Below, in pieces: positions 17,091 through 27,920 of a stretch of DNA of 64,000 nucleotides; positions within the stretch are counted from its first letter, which is position 1, and every line of letters begins with the position of its first letter. The position numbers and the translations under genes are program-made. Under the pieces are notes generated by a model. The model did no database searches. It was not told where the DNA came from and saw only the letters and a program-made list of their open reading frames with translations. The DNA comes from Ricordea florida (lineage: Eukaryota; Cnidaria; Anthozoa; Corallimorpharia; Ricordeidae): assembly GCA_949710005.1 (NCBI GenBank), contig OX453282.1, positions 22,698,341 through 22,762,340 on the forward strand, in the 5' to 3' direction.

Positions 17091-20000
17091 AACTCGTCTC
17101 TTGTCGTAGTAGGCGGAGAGCCCGAGTTTCTCCTGGTGGTAAGTTGTCATCTTCCCGTGGTCCATCCGGAATCCCCTGTTTTCTGCCCGGTCGAGCGCTC
17201 CATCGAGTGTTGCTTTGTATCGGCCCCAGGTCAAATCGTTGTCTTTCTTGGACATCCCCTTCGCCGAGGTTTTGCTTTTTCCTGTCCCATCGTCGACGTA
17301 GTACGCCTTGCTGCATAGAGCGATGGCCCGGGTTCCCTCGAACTCGAGTTTAAACAGGCCCGGCGTCCGACCGCTCCATTTATTCCAAGCTAGCCATTTC
17401 TTTTTGCAGCCCTCGAACTCTTCGCGGAGCTCGGGGCGGACGACGTCGTCCAGGTTTTTCCCGGCGATTCCCATGTACAGGCTATCGGTATCCATTTGTA
17501 GGAGCTCGAAGGAGCTTCGGTCTACGAAATAGTTGAGGAAATCGTAGTAGAATTCGAGCATCCGTAGTTTGGCTAGCTGATAGACTGTGATTCCAATTTG
17601 GAACGGGCGGGTGATTTCTATCTTCTGCTTCCTCCTGTGGATCTCGTAGGCGGAACCTATTTCGTCGAGGTCCTCGAACCAGGAAGAGCGGAGAGCACGA
17701 TCGACAACCGCTTCGTCATCTGTGTAGGAGATCAATGTCTGGCGCTCCAGCGCTTCAATGAATTTCCCGTAGCAGCTATTGCCCAGCAGTTTAAACAGGT
17801 CGGCGAATAGTGCTTTGTCCTTGTTGGTATCCCCTTCTCGTCGAGCTTCGGTGACCTGGTCGACGAACCAGCTGAAGATCTTTCGCGGTTTGTAGTTGAT
17901 CGTCCGATACACCGCGGTGACAACTAAACCGTGGGCGAGGTACCAGCGGAGCAGAGGGGCGTACAACAGAATCTTCTTGGCGCATAGAGCTCCGACAAGC
18001 TTCGGCTCTGTTGAGCGGGTTCGTCCCATTCGCTCGAGATAGTCCAGCATCTCTTGGGGAACCACTTCGATGGGGATCTTCTTGCTGTGGAAGAGCGGGG
18101 GCATTTCTTCGAATTTTGTCCAGAGGTGTTCGGGGACCTCGATGTCAACCTCGGCGAACCCGAACCACCTTCCTTCTCGTAGAGCCTCCACAAACCCGTC
18201 CGGACTACTGTAGTGGATCACCTTTCCCTCCCCGCAGGGCATAGGGGCTGCCATGGTAGAGAGGTAGAGCGCGTTCGCGTCGTAGCCGAAGATGCGTTGA
18301 CATTGGTGGGCCTGGTGCGACCGGATCCGCGAGACCCCCACCTTGTGGTAGCAGGTAAATACAATCGAAGGCCCTCCGACAACCGCCGCTTTGAGCATGT
18401 CGTACGCTTCTTTGTTGAGGGCATACAGCTCGGGCGGGTTGGGGCTGCGAAGTGTACCTCGCAAGACGAACCTCATCGACACCCCAGGGAGACTTACCGC
18501 ATCTTTGAAGATGTCGATTCCATACGCGGTGTAGAAGTCGCGCATTTTGGCCAGTGCTTCGACGAAGGGGCCCACGTCGAGATTGTTGTAGTAGCGGAGC
18601 CAGTCCGTGAAGGTCTGCATCCCCTTCTGCCGGAATACCCGCTTGCAGTCTCGATATTCCGAAAGGGAAAGAGGATATTTGCCTTTCAGTTTCGAAAACC
18701 ACTGTGGGTAGTCCGGTAGGCCAGGGAAGTCGAGCTTGTCGGGCGAGTCGAACCATTCGTACGGAAACCAAGACTTCGTGAGAGTGCAACCGTAGGCTTT
18801 GACCCAAGCATCGTAGGTTTTGCCAGGACCGATGTAGTTCAAAACGTCCAGAAATTTGAAGCCCGGAGTTGTGATAAACATAACCTGGTTTTCCTTACAC
18901 CCAACTTTGATGGACTGGTGGGTCGTCTTGCAGATTTCTGGGACGAAGTGGTTCCGGATCAAGTTCAAATCGTACTTCCCCGAATTGAATCCAAGCACAG
19001 GGACTTGGTCGCACCACTCTTCGATCGCTTCCCGATACTTTTTTGGTAAGAGCTCGATGGTGTCGGGCAGGAACCTCGCGTTAACATGTTCGCGTATCCG
19101 AACGGCCCGTCGTTCTAGCGCTCGAACAAATTCTTCGACCAACAACTCTGACTCTCGTACGCATAGGTGTTCGGGAGTCGGATCCAGGGTGTCTGATATG
19201 GAGACGGAGATAGGAACGTGGTCTCCCTCTATAGTCAAATCGGCGGTCGGTTTTTTCGCACTGGACTTGTCGAGGTAACTCTCGAAGTCATACACGATCG
19301 CGTGGGGGTACGTCTCGGTTTTTCGTTCGGGGATGCGATCTTTTCTCCAAGGTTTTGGCCACTCGTGCTGCCACCGAACCACAAGGCGATAGCCAGCAGC
19401 TCGGAATTTGGCTTCTCGCTCGAGCGTCTGTTGGTATGCTATCTCGCGTGTAACAGGGCTGCCCTTTTTCTTGGAAAGATTCCGAAGTTGCTCCCTCCGT
19501 TGCCTCGCCGTTGGGAAACAGCGTTTGCACCCGTGCCATAGGCACCCGTTGAATTGGAAGACGGTCTTTGAAATGGGATCATAACCGTCTACGGCGAAAC
19601 CTTCTATCACTCACTCGCCTCCATGTCCACATAGCTGGTGATGGATATGGATCCCTCTGGTGCGAGCTTCATACTCGAGCCATTGGACGGCTTGGACGCT
19701 ATCCCGTTTTTGTGGGTAGAAGGCCTTCTCAAAGGCAGACGGCGGAGCTTCCACTTTCTCTCCTTTGCAGACAACTTTTGTCTCACCTTGGGTGCAACGA
19801 TCTGCATGGCGATAAAGATCGCTGACCTTTGTAAACCGCGCGTTGCACTCCCCACACACGCATACATGCACTAGTTTCTGTATGTCGCGAATGAGAAACG
19901 CGTGCCCCTCGTAGACGCCGATCGTCATTGGTGGGGTGCCTACTTTTTCGTAGTGCGCTGGTTGTCTCCGAAGAAGCCAGTCTCCACCTTCTGTTGGTTC

Positions 20001-21005
20001 GTATACCCGGATCCCTAGCCGGAAGTGCTGCTCTACTTTCCGCAGCCCGTCCTGAGAAATCCCTGGGCAAGTCTCGTGTGATTTGTATATCTCTCTAGCA
20101 AAAGCTCGAGCTTGGCGAGTGCAAAAATCCGCACGCGCACCTCGATGAACGGCGATACACCGAAAGAGGCAGAGGTTATCTTCATATGTATCCAAGGAAT
20201 ACATCCCAGGCTTTCTTCGGAGCCAATCTGGGAGTGGTCCTGTCCCCAACAAAGGCGCCTGCCGATCTACTACAGCTTTTACTGTCACAGAGATAAATCG
20301 GATGAAGACCCACTTGGTGTTAGGTCGCTCGATTTGGTCACCAATCAAGCGCTTCTCGTCTTCCGCCTGCACCCAGTCTCTGGCTTGCGTCTCGAGCCGC
20401 TGGATCCAAGGGCTGCCTTTTACGATTTTGTGAAACAGCATAATTTTTCCAGTTTCGATATTCCGGAGTCGATAGGTGTAACTGTATCGCAGATAGAAGC
20501 TGGTGGCTACCTTCTCGTGGAGCTTATCCATAATCTGATCCACCAGAGGACCGTCCACGCCTCGGAAGAAAGACCACTTTCAGAAGCGGCGACCAGCTTC
20601 CTCTCCCTCTCTCTCTCCATCCAACTCTTCGAGTATACGCGCACCTTCTCGAACCAGAGATCGCGCTAAGGGAGCTCGACGGTTTTCAATTTTTCTACGA
20701 GCTTCTGCCCTCATCGTTGGAGTAGTCCTCTTTCGGACACCTTCCGCGAGAAGAGCGGTGTCGACCTCTCTCGCAAGTTGACGGAGTTCACGAGCCCGCT
20801 GCCACTTCTTGTGGGGGTTCTCTATATCCCCTCTGGTTATAGCAGGGTATCTCCCCGTCTGTAGCGCTCGCCGGAGTCGTTTCCTCCACTCCGCGGCGCG
20901 AGCCTCCCCGATCGCTCGTAGTAGGTCAGCTTTTCTCTTATACTTCGAGCGCCCAGACAGTCCATAGCTTTGTGCTAAAGAGCGTAACTCTTTGACGGTG
21001 GGCAT
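17040..21005 (-). pseudogene. Polinton protein-primed family B DNA polymerase, two in-frame TGA codons
   Basis: One frame runs from ATG 21005 to 17040 (about 1,320 codons), interrupted by TGA at 20580-20582 and 19611-19613. The N-terminal part begins with a SAP-like helix pair (TVKELRSLAQSYGLSGRSKY). The middle has an OTU-like phrase (EDNLCLFRCIAVH) and a zinc-binding C2H2-like motif. The C-terminal half has the exonuclease motif (AIVYDFESY) and polymerase motifs A (DANALYLSTM), B (LLGNSCYGKF) and C (MDTDSLYM). Such enzymes replicate the linear genome using a terminal protein. The segment after the second TGA alone keeps all exonuclease and polymerase motifs. The gene lies against the right TIR and meets the integrase tail to tail with a 51-bp overlap. 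A GTG start 27 nt further upstream is possible but less likely. Confidence 0.92.
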
Positions 21006-21028
21006 ATTTTGAAGATACCTTTGATGCG

Positions 21029-21080
21029 CCACTCTCTAAATGAAAATAATTTTTATGTCGCCACTCTCTAAATGGAAATA
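21029..21080. repeat. Short direct repeat beside the right Polinton TIR
   Basis: gccactctctaaatg followed by aaat occurs twice, about 30 bp apart, between PolB and the right TIR. It may belong to the PolB promoter region. Confidence 0.6.
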
Positions 21081-21089
21081 CCTTTGGAA

Positions 21090-21326
21090 CGCCAACGTTT
21101 TTCCGAAGATTTATAGTATGCATATTTGTCTAAATTGAAATTGCTCATTAATTTTCGGAAAACACTCGGAAAATCTTCGGGGTATCTTCGGAAATCTTCG
21201 GAGCATCTTCGGAAGTGGGAAACAAGCCAAAACAACGCTTTAATCGGAAAATAGAAAAAGAACGCTTCATTTCTAAAAAAACAGCTTATAGACAAATCCG
21301 TATTTGATTGACGCCGACTATACTAC
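21090..21326 (-). repeat. Right terminal inverted repeat of the Polinton
   Basis: Inverse copy of 7271-7508 ending in gccgactatactac. The boundary is uncertain by one base, because the terminal T can belong either to the element or to the target duplication. Confidence 0.92.
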
Positions 21327-21332
21327 TCCGAT
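21327..21332. repeat. 6-bp target site duplication, right (tccgat)
   Basis: Identical to 7265-7270. The transposon's YqaJ coding frame resumes directly after it. Confidence 0.85.
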
Positions 21333-22716
21333 CCATGAGAAAAAGTGAGCCCCCGCATCTTTTGGAAATATTTGTAAAGTTGGAGGACAAGGGCATCACT
21401 GGAAAATGTTCCTGTGTTGCAGGTGCAAGTGGCTATTGCCATCATGTAATAGGCCTGCTTTTCTATATGGCTCATTGTAAAATGTTTGGACTTACATCTC
21501 TACCAGATGATCTAACTTGCACCAGTATGCCACAGCGCTGGAGTGTACCAAGAGAAAAACGCATTGGAACAAAAGAGATTCAGTCGGTACTGGTAAAAAA
21601 GCCAAAAATGGGTGCCAACTACAACAAGTTCATCAAAAGTACTTTGTACTCACCATCTTCTTTTTATGGAATCCTTTGCAAGAGTGATTTTACAGGCTTG
21701 GACCCATTGCCCTTGATAGCTGATATTGCACCCACAGCAGAGCAAAGACCTAATTTAATATTACAGCCAACAAAATTTGGCAATGCTCCTAAAGGTAGTC
21801 CTCTGTCATACCAGCAAAAGCTCTCACAAGAATACGTCATAAATGACTTCCTTGCCTGTGATTTCCCAAAGTTACCATTGGAGGGTGCTGGAGAACGAAT
21901 AACGAACAATGTTCAAGTTTGTTTAACTCAGGAGAGAGCCGCTGCACTTGATGCTTTAGCTGTTACTCGAGAAGTTGCAATTGACTTGGAAGCGAGGACA
22001 GTGACACAGGGTGCAAGTAATCTTTGGCAGCTTCTTCGTTCAAAGCGAATTACTGCCAGCAAGTTTGGTTCTTGTGCAAAACGTGTAACAAATTTTGAAA
22101 ACCTGGTGAGGCAAATAAATCCTTCACGTCGTGTTGTTACAGCAGCTATGAAGAGAGGAATTGAAATGGAGCCACATGCAGCTACAGTGTATGCTAATGT
22201 CGCTAAAGCTGGGATGGTCAATGTATTCCCATGTGGATTAGTCATTAATCCAAAGTGCCCATGGTTGGGATGTAGTCCTGACCGCAAGGTCTATGACATC
22301 AAAGCAGCAAATGAAGGGCGTAACCCATTTGGTTTGTGCGAAATCAAAGTTGTACAAGAGGGGGAGACAGATTTCTAAAATGTCAGATATCTTGCAATTG
22401 ACCCAGTGTCTGATGAGATAACACTGAAAAGAAATCATGAATACTATTTACAGGTGCAGTGCCAGTTGGCACTGACAGGGTTAGAATGGTGTGACTTTTT
22501 TTGTTATATGAATGACACTAAGTATTTTTGCCAACGAATCTTCTTTGATAAAATTTTTTTCCAAGACAGCAAAGATAAGGTGGACATGTTCTTTTTCAAC
22601 TATTTCCTAGGATCAATGTAATATGTAATAAGGAAAAATACAGCACAAGAAAAAGCATGTCAAAAACTTTATTAAACCTACTAGTGAACAACCTCATTAT
22701 ATAACTGTACCTCCAT

Positions 22717-24807
22717 TTAAAAGTTGTCTCCATTTAAAATTAGGGGCCCTTGAAAATTTGTTAATAAGCATGCCACTGTATATACCTGATTAATTGAGCC
22801 TAACATAGACAAGGGAACATCAGAATCGAAAATGTGAAATTCTTTTATCCTCTTAATGGCCCTCTCAACATGAATCCTGACTTTTGCAATCATTTTTGTC
22901 TTCTGAACCTCAGCTGCTGAAAACTGGGTTCTACTCTCCAAAAAAGGAGGAATGTTAAGGTCTACTTCCTTTTCCCTAAGAAGATCTTCAATATCAAAAC
23001 CCTTATCTGCCATCACAGAATCCCCAGCCTCAAGTAAATCAAGTATACCTGAACATCTTGTAATTTCTTTATCTGAAATTGCCCCTGTATACAAAGAAGA
23101 AACAAAAGTGATGGCACCATGTGGTGAAATGCCTATTAAGCCCTTGAGAGTGGTGTTACTCTTGTAGGAAGAGTACAGTTGAGACTGCAACAGAAGAGAT
23201 GATGGTGTCTCAACAAAAAATTCTGTGCAATCAAGGATAACACGTGTAGTTGGATAGAGCTTCTTAAATTCTCCTGGCATCTTGGCACAAACATCAGCCC
23301 TGGAAGGCCAAATAGGTTGAGAACCCAAGAAAAAATATAAATAATTAGCCCAAGTAGTAATTTTTCTGCTAACAGATGAGATATGTAAATTGAAACGGTG
23401 TGCAAGATCTTGCTGAAAAAGCCCTAGTTTAATCCTAACAAGGAACATAATTAATTCATCTATCAGTTGCATAGCTCGGACATGTGGGCGGTTTTCTAGG
23501 ACACCAGTTGCATAACAATATGTCATTTTCTCTGCTGTAGGTCTTATCAAATTATAGAAAAGTAAGAAATGCTTACATGAACAGAACCCTGTGTAAAACT
23601 TGATTGCATCATCATCTGTTGAGAATCTCTCAATGCCAAACTTGTAAATCTTAAGTTCAGATGCAGCTTCTTCCTTTTGTCTTCCAAACTCTTCTTGTAG
23701 GTGGGCAAGAGCAGTATTAGCTTCTTTAGAGGCTGTCTGTGATTCTCTTTTAAGATCCTCCAGCTCAGCTTGTGTAGCATGAAGTAGCGCTTTTGTCTTC
23801 TCAAGCTCTTCTATCATTGCTTGGGAATCAGTGAATTCTTCAGTTGCACTTGGAGCATCATCACTGTTATCACTCTCATCTGTTTGACAGGCACTGTCAA
23901 GAAAAAGGTAAAAAAACTCAAAGTATTGTTGGGTCAGATCAGGTGCATCCAAAAATAAAAATACCAGCAAAATAGGAATGACAACAATTGGTAAAGTACA
24001 GGGCTATGATGATTTGATCATTGATTTGGTATAGCTTGCCCCACATAAATAATTGTTGATTTTCTTACACACCTTTCAACATGTCTGATTATCTTGCGCC
24101 TGCTGTTTGAAGCCGTTGCCCAGCTAAAAACGGTGGGGACAGTTCCTTTTTTGAGTAGACGCCTGCCTGCATTATCGGGAGCATTGAAGTCCTCGTCCTT
24201 GAAATGTTTACTGCAAACCCTTGTCTTGGAAGTTATCTTGTTCATAACAGAGTAGGTGTTAAAACATTGTATCCATGTAGATAAAAAGAATGAAAGACAA
24301 ATAGGAAATCAATCAGTGGAATTATATTCTTCCAAAAAAAACCACTAACCTTGAAATATGGACCAACATCCCTTCTGATTTTAGCGATCCATTGCTTTCG
24401 AATTTGCTCTTCATTGGGCATTCGGTGAAATGACAGCGAGCTGTCATAGCGGCTGTCTCCGGTACACTGCGGGACACAGCAATGATAGTTCCCACCCTTT
24501 GCTTTTTTCTTGGGCTCTTGGCAACTCGGACTACCTTCAACTGCGAGTCAAAATAGGAAAACAACCAAAACTATTCAGGGAGATGACTGCAAACTGCGTA
24601 AAATTAGTCAATGACTTCGATGAGAACGATCACAAGCTTGCTACACATTTCAGTAACTATAGTTTCCATAATTGTTGATATAACTCCGCAGAGTTGCGGT
24701 GAATTTTAAATGTGAGCATACGAATCCTTTTCGAGGCAAAAATGACAAAACAAAGCACAAACAACAACGAATATATTTTATGGTTGCTTACCTCCGTTGC
24801 TCGCCAT
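22717..24807 (-). CDS. THAP/DDE transposase of the ISL2EU element, four exons
   Basis: Proposed exons are 24792-24807, 24350-24540, 24073-24236 and 22717-23893. All junctions are GT-AG, and the phases fit to give one uninterrupted frame of about 515 codons. Exons 2 and 3 form a THAP zinc finger (CCVPQC ... VCSKHF, C2CH). Then come an acidic linker, a coiled coil (about residues 150-190, AMIEELEKTKALLHA) and the DDE endonuclease core: VILDCTEFF (D), DSVMADKGFD (D) and RIHVERAIKRIKEF (E). THAP would bind the transposon ends and the DDE core would cut. The 16-nt first exon sits in the right TIR and is nearly identical to that of the partner gene. No disabling change is seen. Confidence 0.85.
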
Positions 24808-25070
24808 GAATCCAAAAGGTAGTCACGGTGGTTCCGTATTCTCCAAAATTCACAAACGTTTTATAGTTACTTCACAAAACAAATACAAAAGTTTTGAAAA
24901 AACCGTTGAACATGAACTCCAGCATAAATAGATCGCTTGTATGTTGACAGCAAACCCAGAAAGTCGCTTCGCCACGCTATAATTTTCAAAATGGCGGCTG
25001 GAACGCTTGCGTCCCAGCATGGCGTTGCTAAGTGGTATCCAAGCACGTGACCTAATCCTGCAAAGGGTCT
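24721..25070 (-). repeat. Right terminal inverted repeat of the ISL2EU transposon
   Basis: Inverse partner of 6406-6730. It contains the transposase first exon and the outer about 90 bp with ccagcatggcgttgc. It is followed by the target duplication at (25071-25072). Confidence 0.85.
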
Positions 25071-25402
25071 ATTGAAACGGATAACCATTAGTGTAACCAA
25101 GTTAGTAAGTAACCAAGTGATGGTTTTCTGTGTTATAGCACTCTTCAGGATTTGTGGTGCAAACTAGTCTTAGTATTATCAAACAACATTAAATTAACCC
25201 TTTCACTCCCAAGAGTGACTTTATAGATTTTAATCTGTCTAACGCCAGAGGTCAAAAGTTTATGGGAGTGAAAGGGTTAAAGGCGCTTTACATCAATTGT
25301 TTTATTAACGAGAGGTTGAAAAAAAGAAAGGAACAGACAGCATTTTATGACCAGTTCTAGCATTCGGCTGGCCCCGGTAATTAATTTAATTACAATCAAT
25401 CT

Positions 25403-27207
25403 TTACAATATCGTATTATTGATACCTTGTATTCTCGGAAGACTAACATAGTGAAGTTCATGAACATGCCCCAGTACAATGGGAAAGGTGGCACCAACAG
25501 CGGATTCTGGTTGAATGATGACATCGTCATGGTTATGCAGGCTGCTGATCACACGGATAGGTACCTGAAAATAATTGGCTGCGGCAAAAAGGATGACAGC
25601 ATCACCCCAAGTGCCATCTTTTTCCATGTCTGTAAGGTAATCTGTCCATGCTGAATATCCATCAACAAAACTGAACAGATCTGTTCCATTTGCCTGGTTG
25701 AGAAAGGAGTAATATTTCTTTAAGAGAAGGTAATTCAATGTTGGCACAGGAAATTCACATGAAATAAACCGAGTGGTCTGTACATGCAGTGCTCGAAATT
25801 AGCGGTTGCCCGGTTGCCCGAGACAACTAAAACTTCGTTCGGGCAACCATTTTTTAGGAAAAATAAAGGGCTAGTTGCCCGAGAAGAATTCGTCGGACAA
25901 CCCAAGAAAAAAATGGAAGTACTTACATTACTGTGATGCGTAACAGAATAAAGAACAGTAGTTATAAACTTGAGACACGAAAACAGCTCTAAATACGAGG
26001 TTTACATGTATCTCCTGATACTGATAGATGGATGAGGATCCATGACAACTTGTAAAACAAAGGAAATAGAAGATTGTAACCGTTAATTGAACGCCGTTCG
26101 TTCGATTAAATAAGCCACGATAAGCTTGTGGTGTTGTCTTCAATTCGAGATCTCCTCGAAATATTTTGGCGCGCGCGTACTTAGTCTTTTCTGGGGCCAT
26201 GTGGGATTAGTGCTTACAGATCTTTCAAGTGACGATTTTGAGCATAGTTAGCAGAGGTAAGAGTAATAACTGTTAGCTTTATAATGAAGCAAATGGGTGG
26301 GTTATACTTACTTTGTTTGAAATATTAAATATTTATTATTCGCAGCACTTCGAGAACTATGAAAACAGAGGCATACTGATAGGGGTATTATTTCTCTGGT
26401 CAAACCCCATAGCTAGGCAAAAATCATAAAACATGTCAAGGGCAACCAAATCCTTATCAGGACAACCAAAGTCAGGGGCCAGGTTGTCCGGCATTTGCCA
26501 TAAGGACAACCTGGATTTTTTTTCTAATTTCGAGCACTGTGTACATGTAGTAAGGTGATCACACAGTAATGTGATCACTATTAACTCAGTTCTTTAAGAG
26601 AAGGTAATTCAATGTTGGCACAGAAAATTCATATGAAATAAACAGTGTGGTCCAAACTCTCTTCTGTACATGTAGTAAGGTGATCACACAGTAATGTGAT
26701 CACTATTAACTCAGTCCTTCTTGGTTAAATCTTTGTTTCCTGGAATGGATTATTAAACTGTTTTTGCAGACTGTAAAAAAAAATCATGGGTACAGTACAA
26801 GTACAGCTGTACTGTACTTCTTTCACTTAATTTTGGAGAATTGCCTTTGTGACTCCCAAAATGACTTGCTTCTTCGACCTGTCTTTAAGAATAGCACATT
26901 ACCAGATCTAAATTACTTTTATCCTAAGGGGAGATTATACAATAATCATGACATTGTGAAACAAAACCTGCTTCGGATTGTCATGCAGAAACCCAACCAG
27001 CTTCCTTCTCACTTCATCCTGACTAATGCTGACCCTCTTAGCAAGCCACAGTTGTTCAGCCAATGCATGAAACATGCAGTTTCCTCCACCAGGGTTGTTT
27101 GAAATGCTAAATCCCTTCCTGCTGGCAATTTCCCTGAGTGCATCAAGAATATCAACATCCTTACAGGTCCAATCTTTGACATGGAGTTGTTTAAAGTCAC
27201 TGAACAT
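25403..27207 (-). CDS. OTU-like cysteine protease gene, two exons recognised
   Basis: Exon 1 (about 26968-27207) codes the nucleophile region NPGGGNCMFHALAEQL. Exon 2 (25403-25693) codes the rest, with YSAWTDYLTDMEKDGTWGD and the catalytic-His region GHVHELHYVSL. The donor cag/gtttt and acceptor ctcaaccag join them in frame. OTU proteases remove ubiquitin; members like this one occur both as host genes and inside cnidarian transposons, so ownership is open. The usual Asp before the Cys is Asn here. The intron (25694-26967) contains a hAT insertion and a tandem duplication. More 5' exons may exist; an acceptor is possible at about 27217. Confidence 0.65.
25716..26715. repeat. Tandem duplication of about 111-125 bp in the OTU intron, first copy split by hAT
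   Basis: The unit runs from ttctttaagagaagg through aattcaatgttggcacag and tgtacatgtagtaagg to ctattaactcagt. It occurs at 25716-25786 plus 26540-26587 (interrupted by the hAT) and again at about 26588-26715. The duplication therefore predates the hAT insertion. Confidence 0.75.
25787..26539. mobile_element. Non-autonomous hAT element, 753 bp
   Basis: Perfect 16-bp terminal inverted repeats (cagtgctcgaaattag) are flanked by an 8-bp duplication (tgtacatg, 25779-25786 and 26540-26547). CAGTG ends and 8-bp duplications are hAT hallmarks. Subterminal regions contain several gttgcccg or ggacaac motifs in both orientations. A minus-strand frame beginning MAPEKTKYARAKIF (about 26200) could be a first-exon remnant, but no hAT catalytic domain is present. 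Confidence 0.88.
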
Positions 27208-27299
27208 ATCCGCTGCTGAGAAACAACAAAATAAAAGAACATACTAAAAGCAAACAAGCAAAATGTATTGTGCAACGTTGCCATGAAGATAATTACCAC

Positions 27300-27920
27300 T
27301 AATTATACACTAATAGTGAATAACAGTTTCTTTTCTTCTTTATTTTACAGGAAGAATGGCACGACAATAGGGAAAGAGAAAAGGAAACAGGACGTCAGGA
27401 AAGAATGAAGGAAAGGGAACAAACACAAAACTGAAAAAAATTTCTAGGGCTTAAAAATACACTTGAAGAGATATTTAACATCTCTGCACGGTCATGTAGT
27501 ATTCTCTATTAATTTAAAGTGTCTTGCCCTACTTAACAAACAACTTCATCTGTTTCCTTTTATTTTGGGCATAAACAAAAGAAAATGACTTTGAGTTCTA
27601 TGTGGTTCCTTGCAAAAAAGCAGAATTAATTTTGTTGTAACAAACAACGTGAAAACTAGCCTCTACTTTATGCCTAAAGGATCAAATTAAAAAAACAATA
27701 TCACCAAACGTCGCTAGAAGTAATTCTTCAACCAGCCCTTCCCTTTTAATTGAAAATAATGTAAATGACTACTTCATTTTCCAAGTCTTGTTCTAAAAAA
27801 CCCCATTGTTGGACACAACTTCAAAGTCTGTAGATACTGTAAGTGATACTGATTATTTTTACTAACAAAACAACAAACCAGATATTTTGAGCAGAGTGCA
27901 AACAGATTAACACACTTGAA
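27300..27920. other. AT-rich non-coding DNA
   Basis: No coding domain or clear repeat is seen. A purine-rich stretch (gaaagagaaaaggaaacagg) lies at about 27370-27420. Confidence 0.5.

Larger units (their letters stand above)
7271..21326. mobile_element. Polinton/Maverick element (endogenous virus-like), about 14 kb, decaying
   Basis: Diagnostic parts are all present: TIRs beginning AG, 6-bp target duplication, protein-primed PolB, retrovirus-like integrase, FtsK/HerA ATPase, double-jelly-roll major capsid protein, a probable penton, and several small conserved Polinton proteins. The layout on the element runs: accessory genes, two minus genes (membrane protein, penton), a plus gene, a minus coiled-coil membrane protein, then a plus-strand block of capsid, ATPase, four small proteins and integrase, which meets PolB on the minus strand tail to tail. 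At least six coding interruptions are visible. No adenovirus-type protease was recognised. The interior is clearly richer in GC than the flanks. Confidence 0.95.
6656..22624 (+). pseudogene. SWIM zinc finger / YqaJ exonuclease-like gene, split by the Polinton
   Basis: Proposed exons are 6656-6671 (MASNE, donor gtaagc), 6888-7046 (donor gtgagc), and 7244-7270 continued at 21333-22624 after the Polinton. The phases agree at every junction. Exon 2 has the family phrase ESYAKISSGCTSTSKAYKFF. The last part carries a SWIM finger (CSCVAGASGYCHH) and then the YqaJ fold: ITASKFG, the GCSPDRKV Asp, the CEIKV Glu-x-Lys, and VQCQLALTG. This is a lambda-exonuclease-like nuclease thought to serve the transposon. 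Skipping the Polinton and one tccgat copy restores one continuous reading frame across the insertion point. A TAA at 22376-22378 interrupts the frame inside the nuclease core, after which the reading continues normally to 22624, so the gene is dead for two reasons. Confidence 0.8.
6406..25070. mobile_element. ISL2EU-type DNA transposon, interrupted by a Polinton
   Basis: The ends are inverted repeats starting agacc and ending ggtct, each followed by ttgcaggattaggtcacg or its complement, flanked by a 2-bp duplication (at, 6404-6405 and 25071-25072). Similarity between the ends continues imperfectly for about 300 bp (6406 to about 6730 and about 24721 to 25070). Without the Polinton and one copy of its target duplication the element would be about 4.6 kb. 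It carries two convergent genes, a SWIM/YqaJ nuclease (+) and a THAP/DDE transposase (-). That is the known two-protein layout of ISL2EU elements, with an IS5-like transposase plus a lambda-exonuclease-like protein. Confidence 0.85.

Noticed and set aside
18205..18807. Long frames on both strands within 17136-20669 other than PolB
   Set aside because: Shadows of the GC-rich PolB coding sequence; none has a domain or a promoter motif.
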